From Vitrella brassicaformis (lineage: Eukaryota; Sar; Vitrellaceae): a stretch of DNA of 64,000 nt. The DNA lies in the NCBI GenBank assembly GCA_001179505.1, contig CDMY01000356.1, positions 235,836 through 299,835 on the forward strand, written 5' to 3'. The notes under the pieces are model-generated. The model ran no database searches and had not been told where the DNA came from. It worked only from the letters and a program-made list of their open reading frames with translations. Numbering within the stretch: the stretch's first letter is position 1; each line of letters starts with the position of its first letter. The position numbers and the translations under genes were made by a program. Shown piece by piece: positions 11,847 through 26,800 of this stretch.

Positions 11847-13427
11847 GTGCGTGCGTGGTGGATGTGACTGACTTGTGTCCGTCGCTTTGGTTGGCCATTC
11901 ACGGAAGGCGGTCACGCCGACAACGAACTGGAAGGCAGATCGTTGCTGTATGTAAATATGTGCAGTCGGGCCCTCATTCATGTATGGGAACCACACCCCC
12001 CTCCCCTGGCTGTACAGGCAACATCCAACAAGCTTCCCCCATCTATACCAGCAACCTGCCATGCGGACACAATATTTACTAGCTCCCCCCTTCAGCTCGC
12101 TGGGTGGGTGTCTTGTGTCTTTCTTGCACGTGTGGCGAAAAAGCTCCCCGCCTCCGAGTCCAAAATGCCCCCCACTGTGTGTCGAGTGAGGGAGTGGGGC
12201 GGGAGACCCGCTTCAGCAAATCACCTACCATCCATCCATCTGTCGATCGATCCGCACACGGCCACGCCCATGGATGCTTTGTGTGTGTGGTCTATCAATC
12301 GACGGCATGCACAGAGGGCGAAAAGGGCAGACAGGCAGTGACACCAAGCGACCCAACGCTCGTCTTTGGGAGGTGCTGGCTGTCACTCATCCGGCCTGCC
12401 TCCAACCACACACACAAACACCCGCCGTGCACAGCCAGCCATAATATTGGACAACACCGACCATGGCAACCGAAACACGAGCCACCCATCCGTCCATCAC
12501 ACCCATGCTGCCCCTAGTCCGGCTGGCCAGCGTTCATCAACAAGTCAACAAGTCTTGGCGCGAAAGCAAAACCGATGAGTGTTTCACATCGAGGGGCGGC
12601 TGTCTGTGTGCCAAACGTGCAGGCGGTCACATGTGCGTGTGTCTTGGTCTGATGCACAGAGGTAGCAGCGAAGTCCTTATTCTTAACAAAGCACACTGCG
12701 ACCTCTACGCACCCCAACCAAGACACAGGCACGGTGCGCCAGTCGCACGAGAAACGCCTCATCTCACTCTGTCTGTCTGTCTGTCTGTCTATCTGTCCGT
12801 GTCTGGATCGCCCCCGTGCGTCCATCCTCCTCTCGCCCATCCGCACCCCCGGCCTGACGCACAAGCTCGTCAACCACCGGGATACGAGAAAGACGACTGA
12901 AAGGAGGCACACCGAAGACAAGGCAAGGCAAAGCAAAATCCAGCCCGCAGCAAACAAACCACAGCAGCGCGTCAGGTCAATCATCAAGTAGGTGTATGTC
13001 CACCAGCCAGTCAGTCAAGTCTGTCGGTCGGTCAGATATTTGTTGGCAGGGTCGTGTTTGTCGCAGGAGACGAAAACGCAACCATTCAGTCAGTCGCTTA
13101 TCAACAAGATAGCAACATCAACAACAACTCAGGTTGCCTAGTGAGTGGGTGCACGGGCCCGTCACCCCTTCCTAGCACAGGCATGTCCAGCCGCTGATCG
13201 GCGGACACGTCTGTGTCCAGCAATCAATCACTGAATGGATGGATGGCATCAGCGAACGCATGGCATGACGACTGCACTTCACTTCATCGGTCGGTCCGTC
13301 ATTCATGCTTCAAAAATACAGCACAAAACAGTTGTGCCCTCCAGCACCGAGCGGCCCTCCGGCCCACACACGTACACAGAGAGTAAGTGACACGCACCAC
13401 AGAGTAGTGAGTCAGTCAGTGAGTGAG
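11847..13427. other. Convergent intergenic region, simple repeats only
   Basis: About 1.6 kb between two gene 3' ends. It contains a (GTCT)n run near 12771-12800 and scattered ATCC and GTCA motifs. Open frames are short and without recognisable motifs. I see no RNA gene. Confidence 0.55.
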
Positions 13428-14607
13428 TCAGTTGGACGCCTCGCGAGTCTCGTTGTGTGCGTCGAGGACCACGGCCAGCAGGTGGAGCACCACAGCTGAC
13501 GACAGCTTGAACAGGGCCTCGCACGCCAGCTCGCAGGAAACCTTGGACGCCTCCGGCAGACTCATCGCCGTCTGGTCACGGCACCAACACACACAGAGAG
13601 ATCCGTGTGCGAATCGGACCGGACACCATTGCGTGCGTGTCCTGTCTATGTGAGTCGAGTCGTCTTGCGTGGGAACGTACCTCGATGAAGGCTGTGGCCC
13701 TCTGGACGTCCGGCCGGTGCATCAGCCCCTTGATCCATGCCGCCCTCGCAGACCTCGAGCCCTCACAGGGACACTCAGATATGGCCGTCAGACACGCAGG
13801 CGCACTCGCCCCGGCCCTTCCTCCTCTGCTCTTGCCCCGTGGGCTCGACGAGACAGCCGGCGGCGAACCAGGTGACGCGGCACTCGACACGACGTCAAGC
13901 ATCGTCAGGAGGCTGACCACCACTTCCTGACGAGCCACGCTCTCAGCGAAGTCGCCATACTCTCGCAGTATGACCGTTAGCTGGTGGCGCTGGGGATGGT
14001 GCTCCATGCGGCACCTCAGGTTGGTGAGGGCGGCGCTCACGGGGGAGGGGGCACATGAGGCATGCCGGAGGTGCAGGGAGTGCTCCTCGAATGCGATGCG
14101 CTGTCGAACCACACGGTCGGCGAGGACGGGGAGTTTTTGGGCAAGCTTGGCCGCCCTCTCAAGCCTGAAAGACACATGGCAAGACAGATGTCACCAAGCA
14201 GAGAATCTCAGCCAGTCGGTCACTGGTCGGTCGGTCGCCTCTACGTACCAAAAGTCCAAGAAAGCCGCTCGCCGGCACAGCACCTCCGAAGAAGACGGCA
14301 GCGTCCGCGCACCATCGTCATCAGAACGCTCTCCCGCCCTCGTCGAGGCCGTGCGTGTGCTCCGCACTGTGGTGCTCGACGTCCAGTTGCTGGTGTCGGT
14401 ACTGCTGGGCGATAGCGTCGAGGGTAATGACTCGTAAGAGGCGCACTCTGTGGTGGCGCTGCTGAGCTGGGAGTTGTTGGACCTGGTCATCCGGCAGGGC
14501 CTGTCTTTCCTTACGCCAACGAAAGAAGCGATGAGACTCTGTGGCCGGACAAAGCGGCTGAGTGAGCCAGAGAGCGTCGGAGGTGAGAGGACAGACGAAT
14601 CCTGCAT
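13428..14607 (-). CDS. Unknown protein, 328 residues, helical C-terminal half
   Basis: Not recognised. Three exons (14607-14249, 14164-13681, 13571-13428) join in phase to exactly 329 codons including stop, which supports the model. The N-terminal 115 residues are rich in Ser, Thr and Arg (MQDSSVLSPPTLSG start) and look disordered. From about residue 120 the sequence is helical (LERAAKLAQKLPVLADRVVRQR, then a Leu/Val-rich stretch including LLTMLDVV). A Ser/Pro/Gly-rich insert follows, then a final helical segment ending LDAHNETREASN. No transmembrane segment or signal peptide is seen. The spacing of Leu/Ala positions could be an alpha-solenoid fragment, but this is weak. The gene is divergent, with a 226-base gap, from the giant armadillo gene. 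Whether they are co-regulated is unknown. Confidence 0.65.
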
Positions 14608-14833
14608 CGTACAAGCCGAGACAAGCGTGAATGAGTTGTGCGGGAAATGAGGACTCCGAGCGGTTTTCCGGAGCTCTTAAGGCCGGCTGTGGGCCCCCAG
14701 CGGCGTCTCAAACCGAACCATGATCTGCAGCAGCAGGCTGTTGGCTTGTTTTGCTGGAGGACTGCCGTGACAATATATGCTTGAGCATCGAATTCCCCGT
14801 CGTTTCCCTCTTGGTCTCCAGCCCATCTGAGTG
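14608..14833. promoter_or_regulatory. Shared 5' region upstream of the giant ARM gene
   Basis: A 226-base gap between divergent starts at 14607 (minus) and 14834 (plus). It contains a GC-rich segment with TTTTCCGGAGCTCTTA, which resembles but does not match the GCGAGCT motif found in other divergent gaps. Confidence 0.4.
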
Positions 14834-17800
14834 ATGGCGGCGTTGGGTGAGTTGATCAAGGTGCTGCGGAGTGAGCAGAACTTCAAAGAGAAGCGGGGCG
14901 CCATCCGTGCCTTCGCAGCGGCATGTGGCGAGCAGGAGAATCAGCTGCGGATCCTCAACACGCCCCACTGGTTCCAGGCGCTGCTGCCGCAGCTCCTATC
15001 ACTGGACATTGAGGCAAAGCGCTATGGCGCCCTCGCCGTGGCCAACCTCAGCAGCCACAAGCAGACACACGAAGGGCTCCTCAAGCAGGACCTCATGCCG
15101 CATCTCGTCTCGCTCCTCATCGACTCAGAGGACCCACACACCACCTCCCACCTGCTGACGGCCCTCGGAAACCTCACGGCCACGCCAGCCTTCTGGCCGA
15201 GGTTTTATGACTTGAAGGTGCTGCAGATCGCCCTGAGCCGTGTGATGAGGCCAACCGGCAACGACCCCAGTGTGGCCTCGGCGGCCTTGTTTTTGCTGGC
15301 CAACCTGACGTGTGACGGCACGCAGCGGCGGATGATGCTCGACGAGTCCATCCACGAGTACATCTTCCCCTACATGACGGCACATGCCAGCGCCGCCCAA
15401 CGGCTGCAGGCCCTCACTGTCATTCGCGGCGTGACGGAAGACGAGAGCGCACAGGAGCTGCTGCCGCAATATGGGGTCATTCCCCTGCTGCTCCAGGCAT
15501 TCACACTGGGCACACAGGGCCTGTCGCACATAGACACACCATCAGCACAGCAGGGGAAAGAGCCCACAGAGGCCTCTGGGGGTGGTGGGGGCATGGATGA
15601 CGGCCAGTTCATGCGGACGCTGATCGAGCTGGTGCTGGGCATCCTGCACAACCTGTCTCTGCACGCGGCCAACTCGCGGCTTCTGCTGGCGGACGCGCAG
15701 AGTATTGAGCTGCTAGAGGCGGCCGGCCTGTCTGAGGAAGAGGAGTTCACCACGTATGCCTGCAGCACCATAGCCAACATGTGCGAGGACACCGACCTAC
15801 ACACACCCATCAGCAACAGCCGCCTGCTGCACGTCCTGCGCGAACACTTCTTCACCGATGACCTCCCCATCCGAGCACACGTGACGAGGGCGGTGCGCAA
15901 CCTGTGCATGACGCCCCGGCTACACCCCATGATCCTGCAGCTGCAGCCGGTTGCGTCGCTTCTGATGATGGCCGACCTGGGTGACTTGGACGAGAGCGTC
16001 CGAGTGAATGCCCTCATGATTGTGGCCGCACTGGCCGCCACACACCCGACCTGTCTGGGCAGATCGGAACTCGATGATCTGGTAATTAATTATTCAACTT
16101 GGCATGTACTGGACGGACGTACACATCCGAGTGGCCGGCCAGTCAGACAGCTGAGCTAGTGTGTGCATGTGGGACACACAACAGATCTGCTATGTCCTTC
16201 TGTGTCGGTTTGTGTGGGTGCGCAGGTGCGTCTGGCCTGTGACGGCTACTGCGAGCCGGGCCAGCCGGATGACGTCCCCACTGATGTGCGGCGGTATGCC
16301 ATGATGGCCTTGGCAAATGTCTCGTCCGACACAAGCGAGACGACAGACCAGCAGCAGCGGCAGGGGGATTACTATTTCCAGGACCGGCCCCTGCTGGCCA
16401 AGCTGCTGTCCAAGATGGACGACACCGAGGGAGTGGACGGCCTGTATGTCGACTACCTCGCTCAGCTGCTCCACAACTGCTGTTTGGTCGAGTCGGCGCG
16501 CACCACGCTGCACCAACTCAGCATCGAACAACGATTGCTCAACCCAAATCTCATGGACAGGTCAGCAGTGAGAGCATCCATCCATCCATCCATCCATGTG
16601 TGTGCATTCCCCCTCCTTTCTGTGTCTCTTGCTTGTCCTTGGGATGTCAGGATGTCATCTCAGGCGGCATCCTACACGTCAGACATTTGTCGGCGGCTGT
16701 CTGGTGTTGCCGAGAGCCGTGCTCGCATCTGCGACATGCGTCTGTTTTCGACGATCCACACGTCGTGGCGGGACTACCTGGGCCTTCGTGAGGTGGCCAC
16801 TCGGCTGGCCCTGCTGTGCTCGACCCTGACCTATTACGACGACACCATCCATGAGTTCGTGCTGCAGAATGGCGTCTACCTGGTGGCCTTGCTCTACGAC
16901 AAGGTCCCCACTGACGAGTACATCCGCGTCTGCTGCCTCCTGACCTTCCTATACATTTCCAAGGACCCAGCAGCCCAGCGAGCCATCGCCGCAGAAGACG
17001 GCCTGCCGGTGTTGTTGGATGCGTGTCGCCAGCCGACCTCCGCACACACAGCCAACCAACAGCTCATCTCCAACGCACTCAAGACGCTCCTGCCCTTCGC
17101 GCAAGCCGAGCAGTACCGGGGGCAGCTCGCATTGCTCGGGAGCATTGACGTGTGCTCCTTTTTCCTCTACTCGCCTGAGCTGGAGCTAAGGCAGCTGGGG
17201 CTGTACCTGCTGCAGAACCTGCTCGAAGACCCCACCGGCCGGCGCATCTTTCTGCAGATCCATCCGGAGGTCAGACCTGAAGACGACTACATTCCTGCGC
17301 TCGTCAACCTCCTACCTGGCTATAGTGGCAGCGGCAGTGGCACGGCCGTAGCTGGTGCTGGTGGAGAGGGCGGAGACGACTCGTTTGTGGGCCGTTGTGT
17401 GATCCACTGCCTGGCCTCGCTCACCTTGGAGCACCACTTCCCCACCAATCACAAGCTGGTGGACCTCCACGTGCCGCACCATCTCTTCAGCCTATTCTTC
17501 ACGCAGCAGATCGACAAGGACGGCGGCGAGGCCGTCGTTAGGTTCTTTGCCGAAATCTGCCACATGCGGGCCGTGCAAGTCTCGCTGCTACGATCGATGG
17601 ACGTCATCTCCATCCTGCTGCAGGCTTACCTGTGTAGCTTCCCGCCGCGCATCTGTGCCAGGGCCGCCTCGGCTTTGCTGGCACTCAGCCGGTCCAAGTC
17701 ACTGCGGTCCTTCTTTGTGCCGCACATGAATTCGATATCAGAGTGGGCCCACTTGGCTCTGTCGGGTGGTGGTGGCGGTGGCGAGGGGCAATCGGACAAC

Positions 17801-20800
17801 AATGAGGAGACAATATCGGTATCTTTCAGCTCATTGTTCTGTGAGCTAAGTCTGTCTGGTGACAAGGACTGCATCGATGCCCTGCGGGACGTCAGTATCA
17901 TGGACACGCTCATGCTCTACCTTTCCGCCGCCCTCCAACACACGAAGCAGTCGGGCGTGCACGGGAGCTCGTCTCTCACATCTTCTCGTGGGATGGGAGG
18001 CACGTACGTTGGAAGAGGTGCCTCGCATCCACCGCTTGTCGAGCTGCTGTTGCCGTCTGTCACCGCCATATGTGCCCTGTGCATCTCTCCGCTGGTCCGT
18101 GAGACCGAAAGATCTATGCGGTTCCCTCCGTGTTTCTTTCGCCACATGTGTCTTGCTACTTGATTCTGTTCTGAGTCTGTAGGGTGATGAGTTCCTCAAG
18201 GCGCTGCTCTTCCCGCCAACCCGCCTCCAGCTTTTTCTCTCGATCCTCAACCTCCGGGACAATGACGTTGACTCGTCCTTCTGTCGCGGCTCGGCCCGCA
18301 TCGCAATCCTGCACCGCACGGCCAATCCCGAGCTCACAGTGGATGACCTCAACCTCGCTGAGATCGCAACCGTCAGCTCCAACCAGGGCCTGAGAGACAG
18401 CACATCGACGACCGACGATGCGGCTTCCATGATCTATGACCGCCTGGGCCTCGTCCCCTCCTCCATCTTATGTCGACAGGTCTTTCAGACGCTGTGTGTT
18501 GGACTCAGCAGCGAAGCCGTCAGGATGCCGCTGTTATCGCAGCTCAAGGTGGTGTCTCTTCTGCCCTTCTGTGCGACAGCATGCTCGTCCCCCGACTCGC
18601 AGCTCACTCTGTTTGCCTTTGCCTTTATCGCACTCCTGTCGATGGATGGCGCCAGCCGTGCAGCCCTAACGTCGACGGCCGGCCTCATGAATGATTTGCT
18701 CAGCTACTGCCGTCGTTTCGACACCCACTTCCACCCCCAGCAGCTCTTCAGGCGATACGCTGCTGTCGCCGAGGAGCACAAAGGCCGCTCGAGGAAGTAC
18801 AAGGGCGGCGCAGCCGACGATATGCCGACGTCCCTTGCAGCCACCAGCACGACCTCCTTGTACTCGCCTGAGATGCTGGGCTTCCACAAGTACGTCATCG
18901 GTCTCTACACCGCGGGCAACCTTGCGGAGGACCTGCTTTTCCGTTACCCAGTGGACGGCAGCAGGATCCGACCCGTCGCGAGGAAGGGGCTGGGCGTCCG
19001 CAGTGAGAAGGGCGGCAAGGACGAAGATTTTGATGAGCCTTTGCATTGGCGGCTCTACAAAGAAAAGCTCAAGGCTAAGGAACGAGGCGCCGTGAAATTA
19101 GCCATTGAGATTGAGGAAGACCAGGAGGACCACGATTTGGATGAAGACAGTGCACAGCTGGGACAGTCAGACGACTCGCTCCTGAAAGAGCAACTGGTAC
19201 GTACAGTCGGTACGCAGACAGTGAAGGCGTGAGTGACTGGTAGATAGAAAGACTGAGATCGCTTGTCTGTCGTCTGTCTCTTTGTTTGCCTCCATTTCAG
19301 AGGCAGACGGGCGGGTCAGACCCCGCAATGGGTTCGGACGAGCATGACTTCGGCGTCACGCGATCTGTGGTGAGCGGCGGCGATGTCTCACAACTGACCG
19401 AAACGACACTGCTCCGCGCCACCCTTAAAGCTGGCCTTGACAAGACTGGCGGGTCCACATCGTCGCAATACAAGGACCCGACGAGCCCTGGTACACACAG
19501 CCAAACGGAGCGCAGCATACGCCGCCTCGATGTATCCTCTGTTCGTGTCCGTCAGGTCTGACGAAGAGCAGCACCAACTACATCGCTCAACTTCTCCTCC
19601 AGTCACTCACGCGGCTCGACTTTGGTCTTCTCTTGACAACGGTAGAAAAGAAAAGGCATGAGATCGCCAATGCAGCCAAGACGGGCACCCCGAAGGGACT
19701 GAGGAAAGGGCTGTTCTACCTGAGGGAGGAAGAGGAGGACGTCCCTGACATCGGACACCTCCTGAATGCCATGCATGAGTTCGTGGCGACCATCCATCTG
19801 GTCATTGTGCACAACTCCTTGATCAACCCATCGTCGCCAGAAGCGATGATCGCAGGTATGCTCTATCGAGATGTGACGTCATGTATGTATGGGAGACATG
19901 CACTTTTCTCTTTGTCGCTGCTGCGATGGTCAGGTGCCGCAGCCGCACCGGCGAGTCTGTCCGGCGGTTTTTCCTCCTTGGACAAGTCCAAAGATCTGTC
20001 CGTCTCTTCCGGGCCGAAATCCGTGAAATCTCTGCACGACCTGCACATTCCTGAGCCCTTGAGGGCACTGGACGTCAAAAAGCTGCGCAAGAAAGTCGAG
20101 GAGATGATATCGGTGAGAGGGAATGAATGCGAATCCAGCAAACCAGCCTTGTAGCCAGCATGGCATATGACGTGCCATGCCGTGCACCGCCCCCGCAGGT
20201 TGTGTGTCGGTGCCTGGAGTATGGCATTGGTCTGGACATCACCCGGTGCATCATCGAAGCTCTCAACCGCCTCACGTTCTTCCTGCCCTCAGTCGTCCGG
20301 CCGGGGCTGCATGGATCCGTCCTGGCTCTTCTGCGGACGAGACATGCCTTTCTGAATCCCGCATCCATCTGCTCGCTCTTGGCCAACGCATGTGCAGACA
20401 CTGACGATCGACTGGAGAAGCTCGCCGAGGTGAGGCAACCGGGCTGCACTGCACTGCCAGGTCGTGTGTCAAGATGTATGTGCATACATGTCTGACGCAA
20501 GCAAAGGTGTGCGATTGATGCATGAATGTGTGCTGACTGACAGGCGGACACAGACTTTCTGCGTTCGTTCATCTTGTGCGACAACAGCAGTGCACGAAGG
20601 TACCTGCTTGGTGCGGTTGCCAACTGGAGCACAAGAGACAACCTTCGCCATGCAGTCATTAGAGCGGGGGGCCTGGACGCATGCCGCCCGGCAGGTGGGC
20701 GCAATGCAATCACACGAGAAGGGTCATTTATGCATTCCTCAACGTGTTTCGCATTTACTCTTCCTGCAGAGTCACGGGATGCTTTGATATCGAATTTTGC

Positions 20801-23800
20801 CGAGGCTTTGGAGAAAGTGCGCATATTGGCCAACCTTGGGAGGACCAAGAGCATCGAGGTCTATCAGGACATGACCAAGGAAGCGGTCGTGGCCTTTCTC
20901 GGAGAGGTCTTCCAGGTGTCGTACGCAGCTCTGCTCCACAAGCACGAGGCGGGTGTGCGGCTGCGACTGGCAGAGCAATCGCGACAGTATGCCGACGACT
21001 CTCGCCCGCCGACAGAACGGGATGGAGGAGATGCCAGCCCAAAGAGCCCCAAGAATGTGGACGAGGCAGCAGACGTCGAGACTGAACATGACTTCAGGTC
21101 CGTCGCACCCCAGTCTTCGCCTCCCCGGTATGCAGAAGCCCTCCATCTGTCGCTCGCGTGCCTTCACAATCTGCTGAGGGTGCGTGAGGTTCACGAAGCC
21201 ATACTGAAGCATCCCAGTGTGGTCGACACCCTTTTGGCACTGGCTGAGGGCCCTCTGCCGCTCACTCCCTCGACGCTGCGTCTCGTCTTTGCTTCTCTCG
21301 TCGCCCTGTGCTACCACCAAAACCTGGCCGGCAGGGTCTTTGCGGCCATGTCGACGTCATATGGGGCGACCACTCGGGTTGATTTCGAGCTGGAAAGGCT
21401 GCTGATTCTCGCGGCCAACATGCATTATCTGGGCACCGACGTCGATCACATCAAGGCGGATAAGAGCCTATTCATGACACTGAGCAAGTACGAAGCAGCG
21501 AGCAGCCTGTCGAGGTCTCCCTCTTTACCTGTGTGTCTTGTGCGCGTCAGTTTGTCAGTCGGCCAGCAAAACCTGACGGTGAAGCGGACGATTGCCCAGA
21601 TCCTTCATCGCATCTCGATGGCGCCGGTCAGTGTACGGAAGGAGTTCTTGACGCGGGACTCGCTGCTCGTCTTGCGCAGCCTCTTCGCCGCCAAAGGACT
21701 CTTTGAGGTCCAGGTACTCACTCCAATACATGCACTCTCGCCGTCACGAGCCTGACGGACATTGGCCTTCCATTGAATCTGCCAGATCCGTGCTTTCGAG
21801 GCGGCGTATTTTCTGACAGTAGGTGCTCTTGACGTTCAACTGTGGAGCGACATGGATGTGCTGCCTCACATGTTCTTCGGCGCCTTGCACTTTAGCAAAG
21901 AAGCGGCAACCACCTCCACAGCTCACGATGCTGTGTAAGCCCACCGCCTCAAGCCAGCCTGTCGCGTCCGTCACAAGAAGTCATTTTGTGCAGGGTCGAT
22001 GACGACAGGCGTCCAGGTGAGGGCGACAGCGACGAAGATGATAATGATTCGGAGGAGATGTCTGCCGAGGACATGGAGGAGGTGAAGAATTTGCAGAAGG
22101 AGGCCCTGTGGGAGGTCTTCTTCCGCACCGCTGCCTTCGTCGCCAAGGAGGAGCCGCTCGTCATCCAGCTGTCCAAACTCAGCAGCCTCGATCACATCTT
22201 GCTTGGACTCTTCGACGGAGGCGAATTTGTGGACCTTTTCAATGCCGGGACGCACTGCATGTGCAGCTTTCTCAACAGCTCGGCGGCTCACATCTTCTGG
22301 GCCAGGTGGTGTTCCAGCGGTCTCCTACAAAAGCTCAAACAGGAGGTGCAGAGGAGGCTCGAGGATGAAGAGGAGCAAGGATCACCTGAGCAGCCCGACG
22401 ACACAGAAGACGAGGAAGGATATGATCGCAGAGGGTCGGTTATTTCACACCCAGCGTCCCTGGCTCCGTCCGTGGTGTCATCGTTGGCCAACAAGAGTCC
22501 GGCACCGAGAGGCCCCCAACCGAAGCCCGCCTTCCACCCCATCCATGGGCACCGTGCCTCGGTTGAAAAGCGGACCCACTTCGCCCTCCCAGATGAGAAC
22601 AAGAACGAGGAAGAGTCGGCTGAGAGAGCCAGGGCCGGAATGCGCAAAAGACGGGTGGGTGGGAGCGGCGGTCAGTTGCCACCGTATCGGCACTTGCACG
22701 TGCGGTGTTGCGTGTCTTGTCAGATGTCTCGCTACGACACGCGGCTGACAATGATCTCTGAATCTGAAGACGGCGAAGATCAGGAGGAGAAGCTCGACAA
22801 GAGCAGCGCAACCATCAGCAGGGCCGGCACCTTCAAATCAATGAAGTCGATGGGCAGGAGCACCACCAAGTCGTTGGGGCTTACATTGTCCAGCATTCGG
22901 CGGGAGGCGACAAAGGGCGACCTTCCCGGAAAGAGAAAGTCGTCGCTAAGCATCACCTCAGTCATGTCGTACGTGTCACTGAGTCCCACGAAGAGAATGA
23001 AGAGGGGCGCCATGCAACGATCAACTACCACGCCGCTCGGATTGAGCCTCGTGGCTCCGCCCACTCCGCACGAGGACTCTTTCCTGCGTCTCCTGCTTTT
23101 CGCCAGCGAGGACCCTGCCAGCGTCACATTTGTCTTGGAGGACGTCTTCATCGACTACCTCAAGTCGCAACTGATGCAGTAAGTAAGCGACAAACAAATG
23201 CGTTGATGCATGGCGGAAATGCTTGCTTCAGGCTGTCGAGGTTCTACGACACCAATCGCAGAAGGGAACGTCGCCCAGTGGCCCTCAGCATTGCCTACCG
23301 GCGCGAGGACTCATCAACGTCCGAAGACTCGCAAGACGAAGATTTTGCAAAAGCAGCTGTCTCATTCAAGCTCATCGCAAGGTCCCGTCCTCTCTCATGA
23401 AAGACATACACACACTCAGTACACGTTTGTTTCTGCCGTATTGTGTATTGTGCAGGGTCATCATGAACTTGTCGACCGATCCGCGCAACATCCCTTTGAT
23501 GGGCATGATGGGCGTCATCGATGCGATTGGGTCGGTCGTGGCAGCCCCCGGTGGAGCGTCCGTGCGCGTACACGCTTTGGCACTTCTCGTCATCCTCTCG
23601 GCGAGCACTGAGCTTGCACCGAGACTCATCAACTGCCAGCCCCTCGTGCGCCAGCTGTCTCTCTTTCGAGTAAGAAAACAAGATGAAGCTTGGATCGCAC
23701 GAGACGCCTGTCCCGTACTTTTCTGTTCGGTGTGGTGTGGTGTGCAGGGCACTCAGGCGAGTGACTTCAACCTTCCCCCTCGTGATGCCAAGCGCCTGAA

Positions 23801-26800
23801 GCTTTGTCTTGCAGCGCTCCACGATCGCCTTGCCAAGTCACCGCAGAGCAGACCCCCGGTCATCGACTGGTTTGGCGTGGCGGTCATCAGACTGGCGCTG
23901 CAGGCGGACTTGCCGGACTGCACCCTGGTCTGTTTGAGGAACGTCTGCCAGATTTCGAATGACTCTGAAGCAATCCTCGAGGTATGCGATCTGTGAAGGC
24001 CTTTCTGAAAGCCTCAACTTGCTTGTGTTCTTTCTCAGAAAGGGTTCGAGGCGCCAGCCTTCTGGCCCTTCCTGTTGGCTCTGTGCAAGCTGATGCGGAC
24101 ACGTGTCGACGATCCAGCGACGCCCCTGGCCTTGGTGGATGCACTGCGACTTGCTAATGCGCTTGAGGAAATGGTCTCTCAGCTGACAGCGCATAAGCTC
24201 TTGCTCAACCACATCGCGATGCGGATCCTTACAAAGGTAAAGTGGGACAAGAGCTGCGCTTAAGGGTGTTCCTTCCACATGCGCTCTTCCCGCCTTGACA
24301 GGGAGTGAGCAAGATCAGCATCATCCGGACGAACCTGCAGCCTTGGATCAATTTGCAGTCCCTCATCGACCGGATCGAGGGAGTGCTGCCGGGCGAGACA
24401 TCTGATCCTTCGCGTCACTCCCTTGTCATCTACCATGAGAGCGCTATCGGTGCTGTCATGGGATATCACCTGACCCACAGAGCCGTCAGCGAGGTCGCCA
24501 TGGGTCTTCAGCTCTTCGTCTCCTTTCTCTTCCAATCTCACATTACAGCGACAATCGCACGCGGCACTGCTGAGGACTTGCCCAAGTCTGCATTGCACGA
24601 CGAGGTATGCGCGCCGACACTGCTAACAAGCTAGCCTTCGTAAGTGTCGGTGTTGATTGCCCTGCCGACAGGTCAACATATCCCACACTGGCCGGCTTGT
24701 TGAACTGTTGGCACGGCACCTCTTCCCTTCCTTATTCGTCGAGAGGGCGTCAGGTGAAGCAGACGGGCAACAACGAGCCGACGCCCCATCGCCAAGACTG
24801 AGCCCCTTCGACATCCTCGAGAAGGGCAGCGGAGAAAGCTCTCCTGCGTCTCCAGGGTCGTCGACCTCTCCAATGATGGCAGCCACACGGCTGGACTTGG
24901 CCGTCAAGGCGTCGTGTAACCATGCGATGGTCAGCCACCTGTTAGTGGCAGTGACCCGGTTCATCCGATCCATGACCGCCTTTCCCGCCAAAACTTCGCC
25001 TTTCAACAAGCTCGTGGCCTCATGGAGATTTCGCTGCCTCGTCAAGGGCTGCTTGCTGGCCGCACTCCAGCTGCTCTTTGAAGTAAGCAAAGGTTCGCTT
25101 TTCTGTGTGCCTCACATTGCAGGGGTGTCGTCTTGGTGGTGCAGAGCTATGACGCAAGGAAGAGCAAGGGATTCCGCGCAAAGGAGGCCGCCCTGTTGCG
25201 GTCCATCCTGGACGGCGCCCCGGCAGCTGAAGCGCCAACCGAGAAGGACAGACGGAAATCTTCCTTGCGACGCATCGCTGACGTCGGCCTCGGCCTGCAC
25301 ATTATCTTTGAGAACCTACTGGCGTCGATGACGTACTTTATCCTCAGCAATGACAAGTACTACTACATGAAAGCAACGCCAGTCGAGCGGACCGAGCCGT
25401 CAGGGCTGCTTTCTCCTGACACGTCGCCAGTCCAACGAGATCAGCGCAGAGCAACTGCTCGCCTGAGCAACTTCGTGCACAGGATGGGAATGCCGCTTCT
25501 CGCCTTGTGGGTCGGAATGAAGACGGAAGGCGAGGATGATGAGCTTCTGTCCTGGGTGGAGGGCGTGGAAGCGCACCAGTGGCTTCCCAAGATCGTCGAG
25601 CTCCTTATGCATGACAGCGAAGGCCGGTTTGACAGAAGCAACATCCCGAACGCGAGTGGTCTTCTCGGCGAGGCAGTGCGCTTCCTGAGCGCGACATCGG
25701 CTGTCTATCTGCACCTCCCTCCCGACAAGGTGCCGCAGCAGTGCGTGGTCAGGTGCGCACCCATGGCTAAGAGACCAACCAAATCACATCTTGCTGTGTG
25801 TGTCTCGCAGGCAACTATCTTTGCGAGAGGTGTCGGGACGGATGTTTATCGCCACCATCCTCTCAGAGATGTCGCTGTCCGCCGAGCCATACGCTGTTGA
25901 GACGGTAGGTGCCAAAAACTGTTGCAAATAGAGATCGACACCGATGGCGTCCACCTGTTTGTACAGGTGCGGACGGCCTCGGAGCTTGTGGGGGCGCTTG
26001 TGCACTATCAGGAAGCTGCTCTGCAGCACGATCAAGACAGCTGCCGCCTGTTGACGACACTGCAGAAGAGCCTGTATGGCGGCGTCGCGTCGAGTGCGAA
26101 ACTGGTAGAGGAACAGGGCATCAGCCATCGGCAGGCAGGCAGCATCGTGCTGTCCTCGATGCGAAGCCTGGCTCAGCTTGCACGGCTGTATCACTTCTTC
26201 CCGAACTTCTCAAGGTCAGAGAGCATATGTATCGGTGTTCATGCTTGTCACACATGATTGACTCCCTTGCTTGACCAGGCGCGTGCTCCAGCGAGGAATC
26301 TCAGCTGTCACCAGCACCATCCTCTCCAACAAGGTCAGCTCTGACGCAATAAAGAGCGATTGTCCTGCTTGGTGGAAAGCCACATATTCGGAAGGACCTT
26401 GATGTCCCCTCAACTAGGCACTCGGCGAGTGCCCATACGAGAGCCTCGAGGTGGTCAGCGCGTCACAACAGCTTTTCACCAATCTCGCGCAGACGGCTCT
26501 CAGCCGGATCAGGGAGGAGGCCGGCAGGAATGCAAAGGCAGTGCCATGGCAGCTGCTGGGCGACGAGACCGTTCAGCTCTCAGACCTCCTCAACTGTGGC
26601 AGCATGACTGTCGGCCGCGCCTTTGCCGTCTCGGACCTGCACGCCGAGTACGTCGTCAAGAAATGGGGCATTGGCAGTGCATTTCTTCAACTCGTCGAGA
26701 GCGTCATCTCGGCTGTTGACGTTTCGGCTGAGAGCACTGAAGACGAGAGCGCCCTCAAGTCTTTCAGCGTGAATCAAGACTTCTGGTCCCAAGTGGACTG

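Noticed and set aside
20075-20854. Minus-strand open frame of 259 codons
   Set aside because: Spans introns and exons of the giant ARM gene in the opposite sense and has no conserved motif.
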